DNA of 64,000 bases from Siphonodentalium dalli (GCA_032622095.1 CP136069.1:85336958-85400957), one strand, 5' to 3'. Positions 36,770 to 50,165 are shown, numbered from the stretch's first letter. The notes: a model not told the origin generated them from the sequence alone. Program-made: numbers and translations.

Positions 36770-39700
36770 AAACAACAACTACCTCAACAACCACACCAAT
36801 ATCTACAACCACGACCACACCAACAACAACAACCACAACAGTGCCGACAACTACAACCACAATAACACCAACAACAACCACAACAACACCAACAACTACT
36901 ACCACAACAATACCGACAACAACAACCACAACAACACCAACAACAACCACTACGACCCCAACAACTACAACCACGACCACACCAACAACTACAACCGCAA
37001 CGCCAACAACTACAACCGCAACGCCAACAACTACAACCACGACCACACCAACAACTACAACCACAACAACACCAACAACTACAACCACGACCACACCAAC
37101 AACTACAACCACAACCACACCAACAACTACAACAACGCCAACAACTACAAAGACGACCACACCTACAACCACGACCACACCAACAACTACAACCACGACC
37201 ACACCAACAACTACAACCACGACCACACCAACAACTACAACCACGACCACACCAACAACTACAACCACAACAACACCAACAACTACAACCACAACGCCAA
37301 CAACAACAACACCACCAACAACTACAACCACGACCACACCAACAACTACAACGCCAACAACTACAACCGCTACCACAACAACAACTACAACCACAACACC
37401 AATAACTACAACCACGACTACACCAACAACTACATCCACGACCACACCAACTACAACCACGACCGCACCAACAACAACAACCACAACAGTGCCGACAACT
37501 ACAACCACAATAACACCAACAACAACCACAACAACACCAACAACTACTACCACAACAATACCGACAACAACAACCACAACAACACCAACAACAACCACTA
37601 CGACCCCAACAACTACAACCACGACCACACCAACAACTACAACCGCAACGCCAACAACTACAACCACGACCACACCAACAACTACAACCACAACAACACC
37701 AACAACTACAACCACGACCACACCAACAACTACAACCACAACCACACCAACAACTACAACAACGCCAACAACTACAAAGACGACCACACCTACAACCACG
37801 ACCACACCAACAACTACAACCACAACCACACCAACAACTACAACCACGACCACACCAACAACTACAACCACGACCACACCAACAACTACAACCACAACAA
37901 CACCAACAACTACAACCACAACGCCAACAACAACAACACCACCAACAACTACAACCACGACCACACCAACAACTACAACGCCAACAACTACAACCGCTAC
38001 CACACCAACAACTACAACCACAACACCAATAACTACAACCACGACTACACCAACAACTACATCCACGACCACACCAACTACAACCACGACCGCACCAACA
38101 ACTACAACCACAACGCCAACAACTACAACCACGACCACACCAACCACCACAACCAGGACCACACCAACATCTACAACCACAACAACACCAACAACTACAA
38201 CGCCAAAGACATCAACCACGACCACTCCAACAACTATAACAACTACTACACCAACAAATATAACCACGACCACACCAACAACTACAACCACGACCACACC
38301 AACAACTACAACCACGACCACACCAACAACTACAACCACAACAACACCAACAACTACAACCACAACGCCAACAACAACCACAGCAACACCAACAACCACA
38401 ACAACGACCACACCAACAACCACAACCACAACGCTAACAACTACAACCGCTACCACACCAACAACTACAACCACAACAACACCAACAACTACAACCACGA
38501 CCACACCAACTACATCCACGACCACACCAACTACAACCACACCAACAACTACAATCACAACAACACCGACAACTACAACCACAACGACACCAACAACTAC
38601 AACTACAACAACTCCAACTACTACAACCACGGCCACACCAACAACTACAACCACAACACCAACAACTACTACCACGACCACACCCACAACTACAACAACG
38701 ACCACACCAACAACTACAACCACAACGCCAACAACTACAACGACGACCACACCAACATCTACAACCACAACAATACCAACTACAACCACAACGACATCAA
38801 CCACGACCACCCCAACAACTACAACAACTACCACACCAACAACTACAACAACGACCACACCAACAACAACAACCACGACCACACCAACAATTACAACCAC
38901 GACCACACCAACAACTACAACCACGACAACACCAACAACTACAACCACAACGCCAACAACAACAACAACCACAACAACACCAACAACTACGACCACACCA
39001 ACAACTACAACCACAACGCCAACAACTACAACCGCTACCACACCAACAACTACAACCACCACAACAACACCAACAACTACAACCACGACCAGACCCACAA
39101 CTACAACCACGACCACACCAACAACTACATCCACGACCACACCAACTACAACCACACCAACAACTACAACCACGACCACACCAACAACTACAACCACAAC
39201 GCCAACAACAACAACCACACCAACGACTACGACAACAACTACAACGACCACACCAACAACTACAACCAGAACGACACCAACAACTACAACCACGACCACA
39301 CCAACAACTACGACCACGACCACACAAACAACTACAACCACAACGCCAACAATCACGACCACACCAACAACCACAACCACGACCACACCAACATCTACAA
39401 TCACAACAACACCAACAACTACAACCACAACGCCAACGACATCAACCACGATCACCCCAACAACTACAACCACTACCACACCAACAACTACAACCACGAC
39501 CACACCAACAACTAGAACCACAACGCCAACAACTACAACCGCTACCACACCAACAACTACAACCACAACAACACCAACAACTACAACCACGACCACACCC
39601 ACAACTACAACCACGACCTCACCAACAACTACAACGACCACACCAACAACTATAACCACAACAACACCAACAACTACAACCACGACCACACCAACAACTT

Positions 39701-42700
39701 CAACCACGACCACACCAACAACTACAACCACGGCAACACCAACAACTACAACCACAACGCCAACAACAACAACCACAACAACACCAACAACTACAACCAC
39801 AACCACACCAACTGCAACCACAACGCCAACGACTACAACCGCTACCACACCAACAACTACAACCACAACAACACCAACAACTACAACCACGATCACACCC
39901 ACAACTACAACCACGACCACACCAACAACTACATCCACGACCACACCAACTACAACCACGACCACACCTACAACCACGACCACACCAACAACTATAACTA
40001 CAACCACGACCACACCAACAACTACAACCACGACCACACCAACAACTACAGTCACGACCACACCAACAACTACAACCACGACAACACCAACAACTACAAC
40101 CACAACTACACCAACAACTACAACCACGACAACACCAACAACTACGGCAACACCAACAACTATAACTACAACCACGACCACACCCACAACTACAACCACT
40201 ACCACACCAACAACTACAACCACGACCACACCAACAACTACAACCACGACAACACCAACAACTACAACCACAACGCCGACAACTACAACCACGACCACAC
40301 CAACAACTACAAGCACGACCACGCCAAAAACTACAACCACGACCACACCAACAACTACAACCACGACGACACCAACAACAACCACGACCACACCCACAAC
40401 TACATCCGCGACCACACCAACAACTACAACCACGACCACACCCACAACTACAACCACGACGACACCAACAACTACAACCACGACCACACCAACAACTACA
40501 ACCACGACAACACCAACATCTACAACCACAACGCCGACAACTACAACCACAACTACACCAACAACTACAACCACGACTACACCAATTACAACCACGACCA
40601 CACCAACAACTACAAGCACGACCACACCAAAAACTACAACCACGACCACACCAACTACAACCACGACCACACCCACAACTACAACCACGACGACACCAAC
40701 AACCAGAACCACGACCACAACAACATCTTCAACCACAACAACACCAACAACTACAACCACAACGCCAACGACATCAACCACGATCACCCCAACAACTACA
40801 ACCACGATCACACCATCAACTACAACCACACCAACAACTACAACCACGACCACACCAACAACTGCAACCACAACAACACCAACAACTACAACCACAACGC
40901 CAACAACAACCACATCTACACCAACAACTATAACCACGACCACACCAATAACTACAAGCACGACCACACCAAAAACTACAACCACGACCACACCATCAAC
41001 TACAACCACGACCACATCAACAACAACCACGACCACACCCACAACTACATCCACGACCACACCAACATCTACAACCACAACAACACCAACAACTACAACC
41101 AAAGCGCCAACGACATCAACCACGATCACCCCAGCAACTACAACCACGACCACACCAACAACTACAACCACGACCACACCAACAACTACAACCACGACAA
41201 CACCAACAACTACAACCACAACGCCAACAACAACAACCATAACTACACCAACAACTATAACCACGACCACACCAACTACAAGCACGACCACACCAACAAC
41301 TACAAGCACGACCACACCAAAAACTACAATCACGACCACACCAACAACTACGACCACACTAACAACAACCAAGACCACACCCACAACTACATCCACGACC
41401 ACACCAACAACTACAACCACGACCACACCAACTACAACAACGACCACACCCACAACTACAACCACGACGACACCAACAACTACAACAACGACCACACCAA
41501 CAACTACAACCACGACAACACCAACAACTACAACCACAACGCCGACAACTACAACCGCAACTACACCAACAACTACAACCACGACTACACCAACAACTAC
41601 AAGCACGACCACACCAACAACTACAACCACAAAGCCAACAACTACAACCACGACCACACCAACAACCAGAACCACGACCACACCAACAACTACAACCACA
41701 ACGCCAACGACATCAACCACGATCACCCCAACAACTACAACCACGACGACACCAACAACTACAACCACGACCACACCGACAACTACAACCACGAGCACAC
41801 CAACAACTACAACCACGACAACACCAACAACTACAACCACAACGCCAACAACAACAACCACAACAACACCAACAACTACAACCGCTACCACACCAACTAG
41901 TACAACCACAACAACGCCAACAACTACAACCACGACCACACCAACAACTACAACCACGACCTCACCAATAACTACAACGACCACACCAACAACTATAACC
42001 ACAACGACACCAACAACTACAACCACTACCACACCAACAACTACAACCACGACCACACCAACTACAACAACGACCACACCCACAACTACAACCACGACGA
42101 CACCAACAACTACAACAACGACCACACCAACAACTACAACCACGACAACACCAACAACTACAACCACAACGCCGACAACTACAACCGCAACTACACCAAC
42201 AACGACAACCACGACTACACCAACAACTACAAGCACGACCACACCAACAACTACAACCACAAAGCCAACAACTACAACCACGACCACACCAACAACCAGA
42301 ACCACGACCACACCAACAACTACAACCACAACGCCAACGACATCAACCACGATCACCCCAACAACTACAACCACGACGACACCAACAACTACAACCACGA
42401 CCACACCGACAACTACAACCACGAGCACACCAACAACTACAACCACGACAACACCAACAACTACAACCACAACGCCAACAACAACAACCACAACAACACC
42501 AACAACTACAACAACTACAACCGCTACCACACCAACTAGTACAACCACAACAACACCAACAACTACAACCACGACCACACCAACAACTACAACCACGACC
42601 TCACCAATAACTACAACGACCACACCAACAACTATAACCACAACGACACCAACAACTACAACCACTACCACACCAACAACTACAACCACGACCACACCAA

Positions 42701-43362
42701 CAACTACAACCACAACGCCAACAACTACAACTACGACCACACCAACAATCACAACCACGACCACACCATCGTCTACAACCACACCAACAACTGCAACCAC
42801 AACGCCAACAACTACAACCACGACCACACCAACAACCGCAACCACGACCACACCAACAACTACAACCACGACAACACCAACAACTACAACCACACCAACA
42901 ACTACAACCACGACCACACCAACAACTACAACCACAACGCCAACAACTACAACCACGACCACACCAACAACCACAACCACGCCAACATCTACAACAACAA
43001 TAACACCGACAACTACAACAGCGCCTACAACGTCAGCTGAGTGTTATGTGGACCAAGGAATGGACTATGACTCACCGCAAATATTAAGAATGTTCTCTGT
43101 CCCTGACGTCGACGAGCCATTGCAGAATTTGTACCAGAATGACGGGAAATCACTGCACTTTATTCCGGGTCCCGGAACTGAACCCGTTCTGACTATTATT
43201 TTCGAACTTGAGTACCAGACGTGGCTGGCATATGTGAGTCTCGGCCATAACGAACAGATCAAATTATTCAGATTGTACGTATTAGAGAATGAGAGATTAA
43301 CGGACATGACGACAAACCACACTGAAGAATTGGTACCGATTATGGAGGCAAATGATAGGACG
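36770..43362 (+). CDS. Mucin-like gene, Thr/Pro exon 2 plus module 3 first half
   Basis: This 6.6-kb exon encodes about 2,090 codons of Thr/Pro repeats (PTTTTTT and PTTTTTTT units) followed without an intron by about 109 residues of module 3. Module 3 starts AECYVDQGMDYDS near 43036, contains PVLTIIFELEYQTWLAYVSL and ends ELVPIMEANDRT before GTATGT. The exon enters in phase 1 and leaves in phase 0. NHTE near the end is an N-glycosylation sequon. The repeat tract holds long segmental duplications (36.8-38.1 kb and 41.4-42.7 kb). A ~6.3-kb nearly A/C-only coding tract is extreme in length. The antisense Val/Gly ORF is a shadow. Product: part of a very large secreted or surface mucin-like protein. 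Confidence 0.85.
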
Positions 43363-43654
43363 GTATGTATCACGTGTCTATAACAGAGAAGCACAAGCAT
43401 TATAGACACATTTCCCATAATGAACTACTACTCATAATAATTCTAGAATAGATAATAGTAGTCGTAATTGCTGTGGACGGTCCAAAACCCTTTTTGCAGA
43501 ATTGGCGACAACGAGTCAGTTTATGAGAAAGTCTGAGCGTTCAAACATCTCAGCACTCATTGTAAGGTTATATGGTTCTCTTTGTCGAGATTATATTCTA
43601 CGTAATAGTGTACTCAGGTCATAGTTTGTGGTACAAAAATGTTTAATTCATTTA

Positions 43655-43722
43655 CAGTAATGCCCAAAGTAATCGACTCCTTAACCACGTCAGAATTATG
43701 GGTAACCTTTCAAGATTTAGTC
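43655..43722. mobile_element. Half copy of mariner-like palindrome
   Basis: TTACAGTAATGCCCAAAGTA, then TTAACCACGTCAGAATTATG and GGTAACCTTTCAAGATTTA match the left arm of the palindrome at 51441-51571, but the right arm is missing. Confidence 0.7.
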
Positions 43723-44969
43723 GGAAATATGGCTTGTTGCCATTCATCGGAAAGCTCTCACTGAGCATATAGCAAATATAGACAATGTTATGTGTGTATT
43801 ACAATCAAAGCGAATCAGCGCTTGGGTAACATTGAATTGCGGCGTTAAAATGGAAAAACAAACATAGTAAATGGAAAAATAGGTTACAGGAAATAGAGTC
43901 AAATATGCTGAAACTAGAAAAAACAAGTGAATCGGTGTGAAGAGAACAAACAGCTGAAATGGGAGAAACATATTACACACAGATGCAGAAAAAACAGTAA
44001 CTAATCAAACAATTCGAAAAGAAAAAAACCAAACGATTATTTTAACTACAGTGAACAGAAATACAAGAAAAACAGACAATGCATGTACTGGTCAATATGA
44101 CTGACGTGTATGGTTATATGTAGTTACAAGCAGTTATCCCATCGACGACTTTATTATTCCAGAAAATGAATCAATAAGACTTGTTATCCCAGCAATGGAT
44201 AAATATACTCCCCACTAGCTCAGTTGAGACCGGAAGTACCTTTGTTTCTAAGGGCAACGATGTAAACAGGGGGAAATTCGAATTAGACTTATGATTGAAA
44301 CTCACATCGGTTGATTCAATTGATGTTGGGAAAATTCAAGTTATTAAGACAAACCATTTTAACTGAAACAATACTTTCGAAGGACATCGGAATGAAGACG
44401 TGCGCATAAAACAAGATTTAGTTAGATCGATCTAAACAGGAGAGTTGGATTCTATCCATTATTTTAGTTGAAGTCCACCGACTAAACCTTGGGTTGATAT
44501 CTTACCTAAATCGGTTGGCTTAAATCTAACTAAATCGTTGGGTTAGAAATATTAATAACTAAATATATAGTTGGTTTCCATCCCATTCAGTTGTGTATTC
44601 ACCCAATATTTAGTTGATTCTTATCTAAGCGCTAACCAGACCAAATCATTGTGAAAATGAAGACACAGTATGCATTTCAACATAATTTTTTACTCAAACT
44701 TCAGTACCAGCAATTTAACCACCATAGACATTGTTATTCGCCATTGTTCATTGAATTGTGCTCAATAACTTGAACATTATCAACCAACCCCACCGTTTGA
44801 TCATGTCATGAATCTCTACACTTGCTACGCCCGTAGAGATCATTCACCCTCAGTTCAATAACTGGGAACCTTTTGATGTTCCGACACAGAAGTTTAAAAC
44901 ATTGAAAAAAAAACAATACAGGCAATATATTTCTTAGTTAATACCTGTTCCTTAATAATATATTCACAG
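43723..44969. other. Intron with CTAAATCG-like words
   Basis: At 44400-44640 short words such as CTAAATCGGTTGG and TAGTTGG recur on both strands, without a clear unit. A minus-strand 78-codon ORF is AT-driven. Nothing else is supported. Confidence 0.45.
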
Positions 44970-45098
44970 GTGAAGGTCCCAGCTTCAGATCGCAGGACGT
45001 ATGTGACTTTGCTAACCAAAATTTTATTTAAATATCAGTGTTATTGCGACATCGACTCAAAAACGTCACACAAATCACGAAACATCCATTGAGCTGGG
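44970..45098 (+). pseudogene. Possible degenerate module second exon
   Basis: After TATTCACAG the phase-0 frame reads VKVPASDRRTYVTLLTKIL and runs to TGA near 45096. The start phase and hydrophobic pattern resemble the second exons, but there is no good donor and the closing Cys motif is not in place. It lies between the two functional exons of module 3. Confidence 0.35.
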
Positions 45099-45406
45099 AC
45101 CACCCTTTGCAACTGTGGTACGGATTATTAATCAACACGTATTATTAGTTACATATATTCCCTGTGTTGTTCAATTTTATAAAGTTTGCCCTCAGAACTG
45201 GGTCAGAATATCAAATTGTTACCATGCGTTGAACTGGTGTGGGGAGCGGAGGTCCATCTAAGTTTCAAGAACTTGTCTTTCAAGCCCCTAGTCTCTATAT
45301 TAATATACTATTAAAATATGGTGTAATATGATCTGTTCGGGTGTAGCCTGGGTAGATTCGTGAACTGATCTATCGTCACCTGATTTGTCACTGTTTCTGC
45401 GTGCAG

Positions 45407-45530
45407 GTATTTCAACCGAACGAGGTGATAAATATGCACGGAATACCAGCGATGACTCTGCTGATTGAACTGACTTTGGAACAAAACCAGACAATGGTTC
45501 TTGATGACGTCAGTATATATGCTTGTTACA
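45407..45530 (+). CDS. Mucin-like gene, module 3 second exon
   Basis: The exon is flanked by GCGTGCAG and GTAAGT, enters in phase 0 and leaves in phase 1. It encodes VFQPNEVINMHGIPAM and ends VLDDVSIYACY, about 41 residues. Joined to 43362 it completes module 3. The alternating hydrophobic pattern and final Cys match modules 1 and 2. NQT is an N-glycosylation sequon. The next exon must begin in phase 1. Confidence 0.75.
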
Positions 45531-46204
45531 GTAAGTGGAAATGTAATATTATATATTATCTTTATTCAGAGAACAAGCCACTTTTTCTCTTAATCCCCTT
45601 TTACAATACAAAGGTGTATTTACAATGCAATTGAGTCTTAATCAATATCTGGTAGATGTATGTGTTCAACGATTTTTTCTCAATAAATACGGAAGTATTT
45701 TTCAGGAATTCTTTTTTATTTCTTTTGAGTTCTTTGTGAAGCTTTGAGCAGCACTTCCCCTTCACCTTTCGATTGTTCCTTGATCAAATGTTTTTCTCCT
45801 TTGCGATATTTCGCGGTGTGCACGATTCCATCGTAAATCATTCTAATATATTTCCTTCCATTTGGTAGTGATTTTCAGTGGTTGGTGTGTCATCTCGCCT
45901 AGAATTCGCTTTATTCCTTGACAGTCGTCTCTCTGTGTTTTCGTCATCTATATCAGTTTGCTTTCGTATATGTATATATATAAATTAGTACGATGTTATT
46001 TTCGCTAATCTTCGTATCTGGTGTCAACCAGTTACATTACTAGATAGACATAGGTTTATCCCGGATAGCACACTCATCGAACAACATAAACAGGTTCCAC
46101 TGATAAAAGCTAACTGCCATGTTAATGAGTGTTATTTTTTCATTTTGCAAAATTAGAAACGCTATATATGGATTATGCGATTTATATCTATTTGTGGCGT
46201 ACAG

Positions 46205-46365
46205 GAAATGACGGTACTCTAAGAAAGGATTTCCAATTTGGTTCCGCATATATTATAACCTATACCAAAATAAAACTCAGCAGTTGTGTTCCACTCTCGA
46301 CTCGATTCCAGCTGGAACCAAATCCTAAGTTTGGTCGTTTATATGTAGAACCCGCTGAATCCACG
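46205..46365 (+). CDS. Candidate module first exon, uncertain
   Basis: Between GGCGTACAG and GTTTGT an open segment of 161 bp enters in phase 1 and leaves in phase 0, exactly like the other first exons. It reads NDGTLRKDFQFGSAYI and ends FGRLYVEPAEST. It lacks the opening Cys, is shorter, and its acceptor has a poor pyrimidine tract. No matching second exon was found downstream. It may be a degenerate fourth module. Confidence 0.35.
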
Positions 46366-46509
46366 GTTTGTGTGTGAACACGAGATAGCTTTAATGTCCC
46401 TGTCTAAAACAAAGAATGTGTCCTCGCGTGGATGTCGTTAAGATGATTTGAGGAAGACTAGATCAAGTGTCATTCGTTTGAAATACAAACACTGCACCAA
46501 CTTTCGAAT

Positions 46510-46880
46510 TTAATTTCACGCGCGTATACGTCATGTATTTTGCATATCACGTAAATTTCAATAAACTTGACATATACGTGGGATTTACACTGGGAATTAC
46601 GGACATGTATTATTCCACATTTACGTGGAAAATACGTACACGTTCGATTTCAAAATTACGTGACATTTACGGGTCATTTATTTTCGAAATAACACATTTA
46701 TGGATGCGTTAATTTTCAAATTTACGTACAATTTACATGCATTTATATTCGAAATGACACACTTATATATGGATGCGTTAAATTCAAATATACATGCAAT
46801 TTACGTATAGGTTATATTCGAAATAATACATTTCTGGATGCATTTATATCCACATCTACGTGCCATTTACGAGAAACATT
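46510..46880. repeat. ACGTAAAT-rich degenerate tandem repeats
   Basis: From 46677 three units of about 66-70 bp share TATTCGAAATAA, CATTTATGGATGCG and ATTTACGT. Upstream, the word TTTACGTG or its inverse CACGTAAA recurs irregularly. No coding signal. Confidence 0.7.
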
Positions 46881-47572
46881 TTCCAACGCTATGCATCTTT
46901 AAAATCAGCTTAATCTATTATAATAGACGACATAATCCATGCCACCCAATCGGATATAGCCTTGGTAGGTAATTGTAAGATATTTATCTGAAAATAGAGG
47001 GAAAAATGTAAAGTTTGAACGATAAAATGATAAACAATGTCCAAAAATATGACAACACTGCAAAGTGGTTATTCACTAGAATTTAGAAAGGAGAAAATAT
47101 AAATTATACGCATAAATATGTTTACATTTGTTCACCCTCGCTTCAAATTAACTATTGAGAGACTATTGTGCATCCGTGCCTCGTGGAGGTCGGCTCTAAA
47201 ACTGTGTTAGAATGAAATCGTATATACAAATTGCATAAATTACAACATTCCTAGGTTTCTAAATCTCACAGAAATCTCACAGAAAACAGGTTTACTCCAA
47301 ATCTGCGTGGCGCCTTTGACACTCTTCTTTCTGATACTACTTGACCGCTCTCCAAAAGTGTTTAGCGCCTTTGATTGTACATTGAAGTCGATTCTTCATA
47401 CAAGCGTGCATGGTGGCAAATCAGCGGGAAGATTAAGTCCTTTTCCATTAATCTAAGCGCCGCCGATTTTAATATGTAACACTCGATGTGGTCAGTTATA
47501 GCGGCGAACATGCTGTCAGTTATAACAAATTGCTTTTGCCTCTTGGGATGCCTTTATTTCTACGTTTACCCA

Positions 47573-47716
47573 GGGGGGGGGGGCCGGAAAAAAAAAACTG
47601 CAGACACAGGGTGGAAAAAACTGTTTTCTTCGGTTTGGGTACCCCCCCCCCCCCCCCCAAAACAGCAAAAAACTGCAGTTTTTTTTCCACTGACCATTTG
47701 CCCCCCCCCCCCCCCC
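47573..47716. repeat. Cluster of poly-G/poly-C tracts 1
   Basis: Tracts of 11 G (47573), 17 C (47642) and 16 C (47701) alternate with A-runs and CTGCAG words. ORFs here encode only Pro or Gly runs. The spacing resembles the second cluster at 48352-48492. Confidence 0.85.
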
Positions 47717-48351
47717 ATAAAAAATCAAATCTACCCCAGCCGGACAACAACTTCGGTTTGACCGGAAACCGAAAAAAACACCGGAGCATACAATTCACGA
47801 GAAGGTGCTTGGTAACTTAGTTTAGATTATTATGACTAAAATGGTCATTGTCTACCAGTAGAACGCAGATTTGTACCTCGTGATGTCATGACATGTACAA
47901 ACATGTATATTGGTGATCGCAACGCTATGTATGCACTTTAAAAAATGACAACTAGTCATTACCTCGACTTTGAAAAGATGCAAATGAGATGAGTGAGATA
48001 CCAGCATATAACTGTTTTCTGATACCATTGGAGGAGAAATTGTTTAATACATGGGATAGTTCTGCAGTAAAAATTTGCCAGATATAAAAGCGATCGCAGG
48101 GGTAGAATTCTGCATTCGACTGGTAGACACTGACATAGTCGGCATTATTAAGAGGGTTAATGGGGTCAATATCACATGTAAACCAAGACAGTGGTTATCC
48201 AAAATTGTTTTTATGTGGATTGTACTACTCATGTATATATGATTTGGATATTAAGGTTAATCCATATTCTATCAAATGAGAGAAAATTGAAGTTGTCAGT
48301 CTGAAAATACATATTTGGAAAAAAAATTACATGCAAATTTTTTCCGACAAT

Positions 48352-48492
48352 CCCCCCCCCCCCCCCCCCCCCAAATGAATAAGGAAAAAATTTACGTGTA
48401 AATTTTTTACGCCTAGGTACCCCCCCCCCCCCCCCCCACCCCCGGTACGTTGTGTTTCGCCGTTTTTTTTCCGCCCCCCCCCCCCCCCCCCC
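48352..48492. repeat. Cluster of poly-C tracts 2
   Basis: Tracts of 21, 17 and 19 C lie at 48352, 48421 and 48474, separated by A/T-rich segments with AAAAAATTTACGTGTAAA and a GTACC word before a tract, as in cluster 1. Confidence 0.85.
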
Positions 48493-49019
48493 TGCGTTTA
48501 CGTGCATATACGCGGTGTCAAAATCCAAATTTAATGATTTTCAGTATTTGAGAATAAAAGCGTTGTAAATGTCACGTATATTCGATACATGGAAAATACG
48601 TGAAATCGCCATATCTGTATACCTCACTTTTCGTCCAGTGCAATGCACACATGGATGGGCTGTCCTCCGTTCATATTTTAGACTATTAACAATATCACAA
48701 ATACCAGAAACAAGGAATAGAACAATGGAAAAAGGACTTCTGGTAATGGCGGACCACACGTGAAATTTACACAGTAAATTATCCAAAATTGCAGAAACTT
48801 AATGGCTATCAGGTTCCAAGGACCGCAATTAAATATGAGCAGTGTTACAGAGTAATGTAACTGATATTCAGACTGTAATTACACTGGGTGTGTTTACATA
48901 TTTTTCTCTTTGCTTTGCAATATACGGAAAACAGGCCAACGACAATACGATTTAATTGTTTTGGACTTCAAGTTGTGACAATGTCAATAAAGTCAGACAC
49001 TAGAAATCATATTCTACAT

Positions 49020-50165
49020 CTGGCGAGGTGACATATACAGAATTAAAACAGATGATGACTAATATGAATACAAACCTATTGATGAACGTTGAGATTGTGA
49101 GAAATGACATACAAAATTTAAAGGAGATCACCGACGAACAACGGGATATGGCCTCTGTCCATGAAACAGTTGAATTGAGGACTTTGGTGCGATTGAAGAC
49201 TCAGGCATATAATAATCTAATATTGAGAGTATGTTGTTGGCCAAACTTGAAATGAACAAGATCAAATAGTGCAATACAAAAAAGACTCCGTCAATTGGGA
49301 AAAAAGATGATACAGTTAGAGGAAATGTTCAATGCGAAGTTTGCGGTTAAATAGTTTACCGTGGCATGCTTAGAGAAATCCACGATCGTAAATACAATTT
49401 GCTCGTGTATGTTATCTCTCAAGAAATGCAAGAAGATGATTCCTATGCAAAATTGTATTCTGTCCTGACTGATAAGGTTGAGATAGGCGTCGAAACTGCT
49501 AACACAATAATTGATGGGCACCAATTCTTCCCAATACCTCCCCCATCAAGAATATAATAATAGCATTACAAATATCCTTATTTTACTTGAATTGCATGAG
49601 TTTAAATATTGACCGGGACTCATTTAACACTCCAATATATGAACTGCAAAATAAGAAAGAGAAGTTTGGAGCTATTTACTGAAATATCTAGAGCCCCTGA
49701 TAACATCAGCTTCCCATTGGAATGATATCATAAACTCATAAAGGAAGGCAGACCCGATGATGATGAAAGGGCGTGTTGAAGTATTTATTAGAAATGACTT
49801 GAATTTCAAAAAATGACATGATTTATCTGTGTTCATTCCTCGTGTTATTGAGACGCTGTTTGTGGAAGTAATGGAAGCCAATACTAAACGCACATTGTAG
49901 GTATTATATATAGACCAAATACTCAACCAAAATCTGACATTGAAATATTTCTCCAAAAAATGAAAGAAATAATGAATAGCATAAATTCTGAGCACAAAAA
50001 GGGTTTTTAATGGGGACTATAACATTGATTTATTAAAATTTGGAATTCATGGGAAGACAAATGAGTTCACACTTTCTTCGCTGATAGGTTTATTCTCAAG
50101 CGAATAATAGTTACTTTCACACTCAGCAACTTTGATTGATCAGATTCTTATAATGACCCACTGGT
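49020..50165 (+). pseudogene. CR1/L2-like LINE part 1: ORF1 and endonuclease
   Basis: 49028-49255 encodes a helical segment (MNTNLLMNVEIVRNDIQNL) fitting the coiled coil of LINE ORF1. 49366-49557 gives REIHDRKYNLLVYVIS and EIGVETANTI, fitting the RRM-like core of ORF1 proteins. From about 49770 endonuclease patches follow in shifting frames: LSVFIPRVIETLFVEVMEAN, then GDYNIDLLKFGIHGKTNEF and a SATLIDQI-like end near 50140. Stops and frameshifts kill it. The next part of the same element is at 54560. Confidence 0.65.

Noticed and set aside
38797-39327. Cys/Ser/Gly-rich minus-strand ORF resembling a Cys-rich peptide
   Set aside because: Third antisense frame of the repeat; the Cys spacing only mirrors the DNA period.
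36753-42980. 2,075-codon minus-strand Val/Gly ORF
   Set aside because: Same reason: antisense shadow of the second Thr/Pro exon.
47486-47820. Pro-rich ORFs over the poly-C tracts
   Set aside because: Homopolymer translation; no splice or start context.
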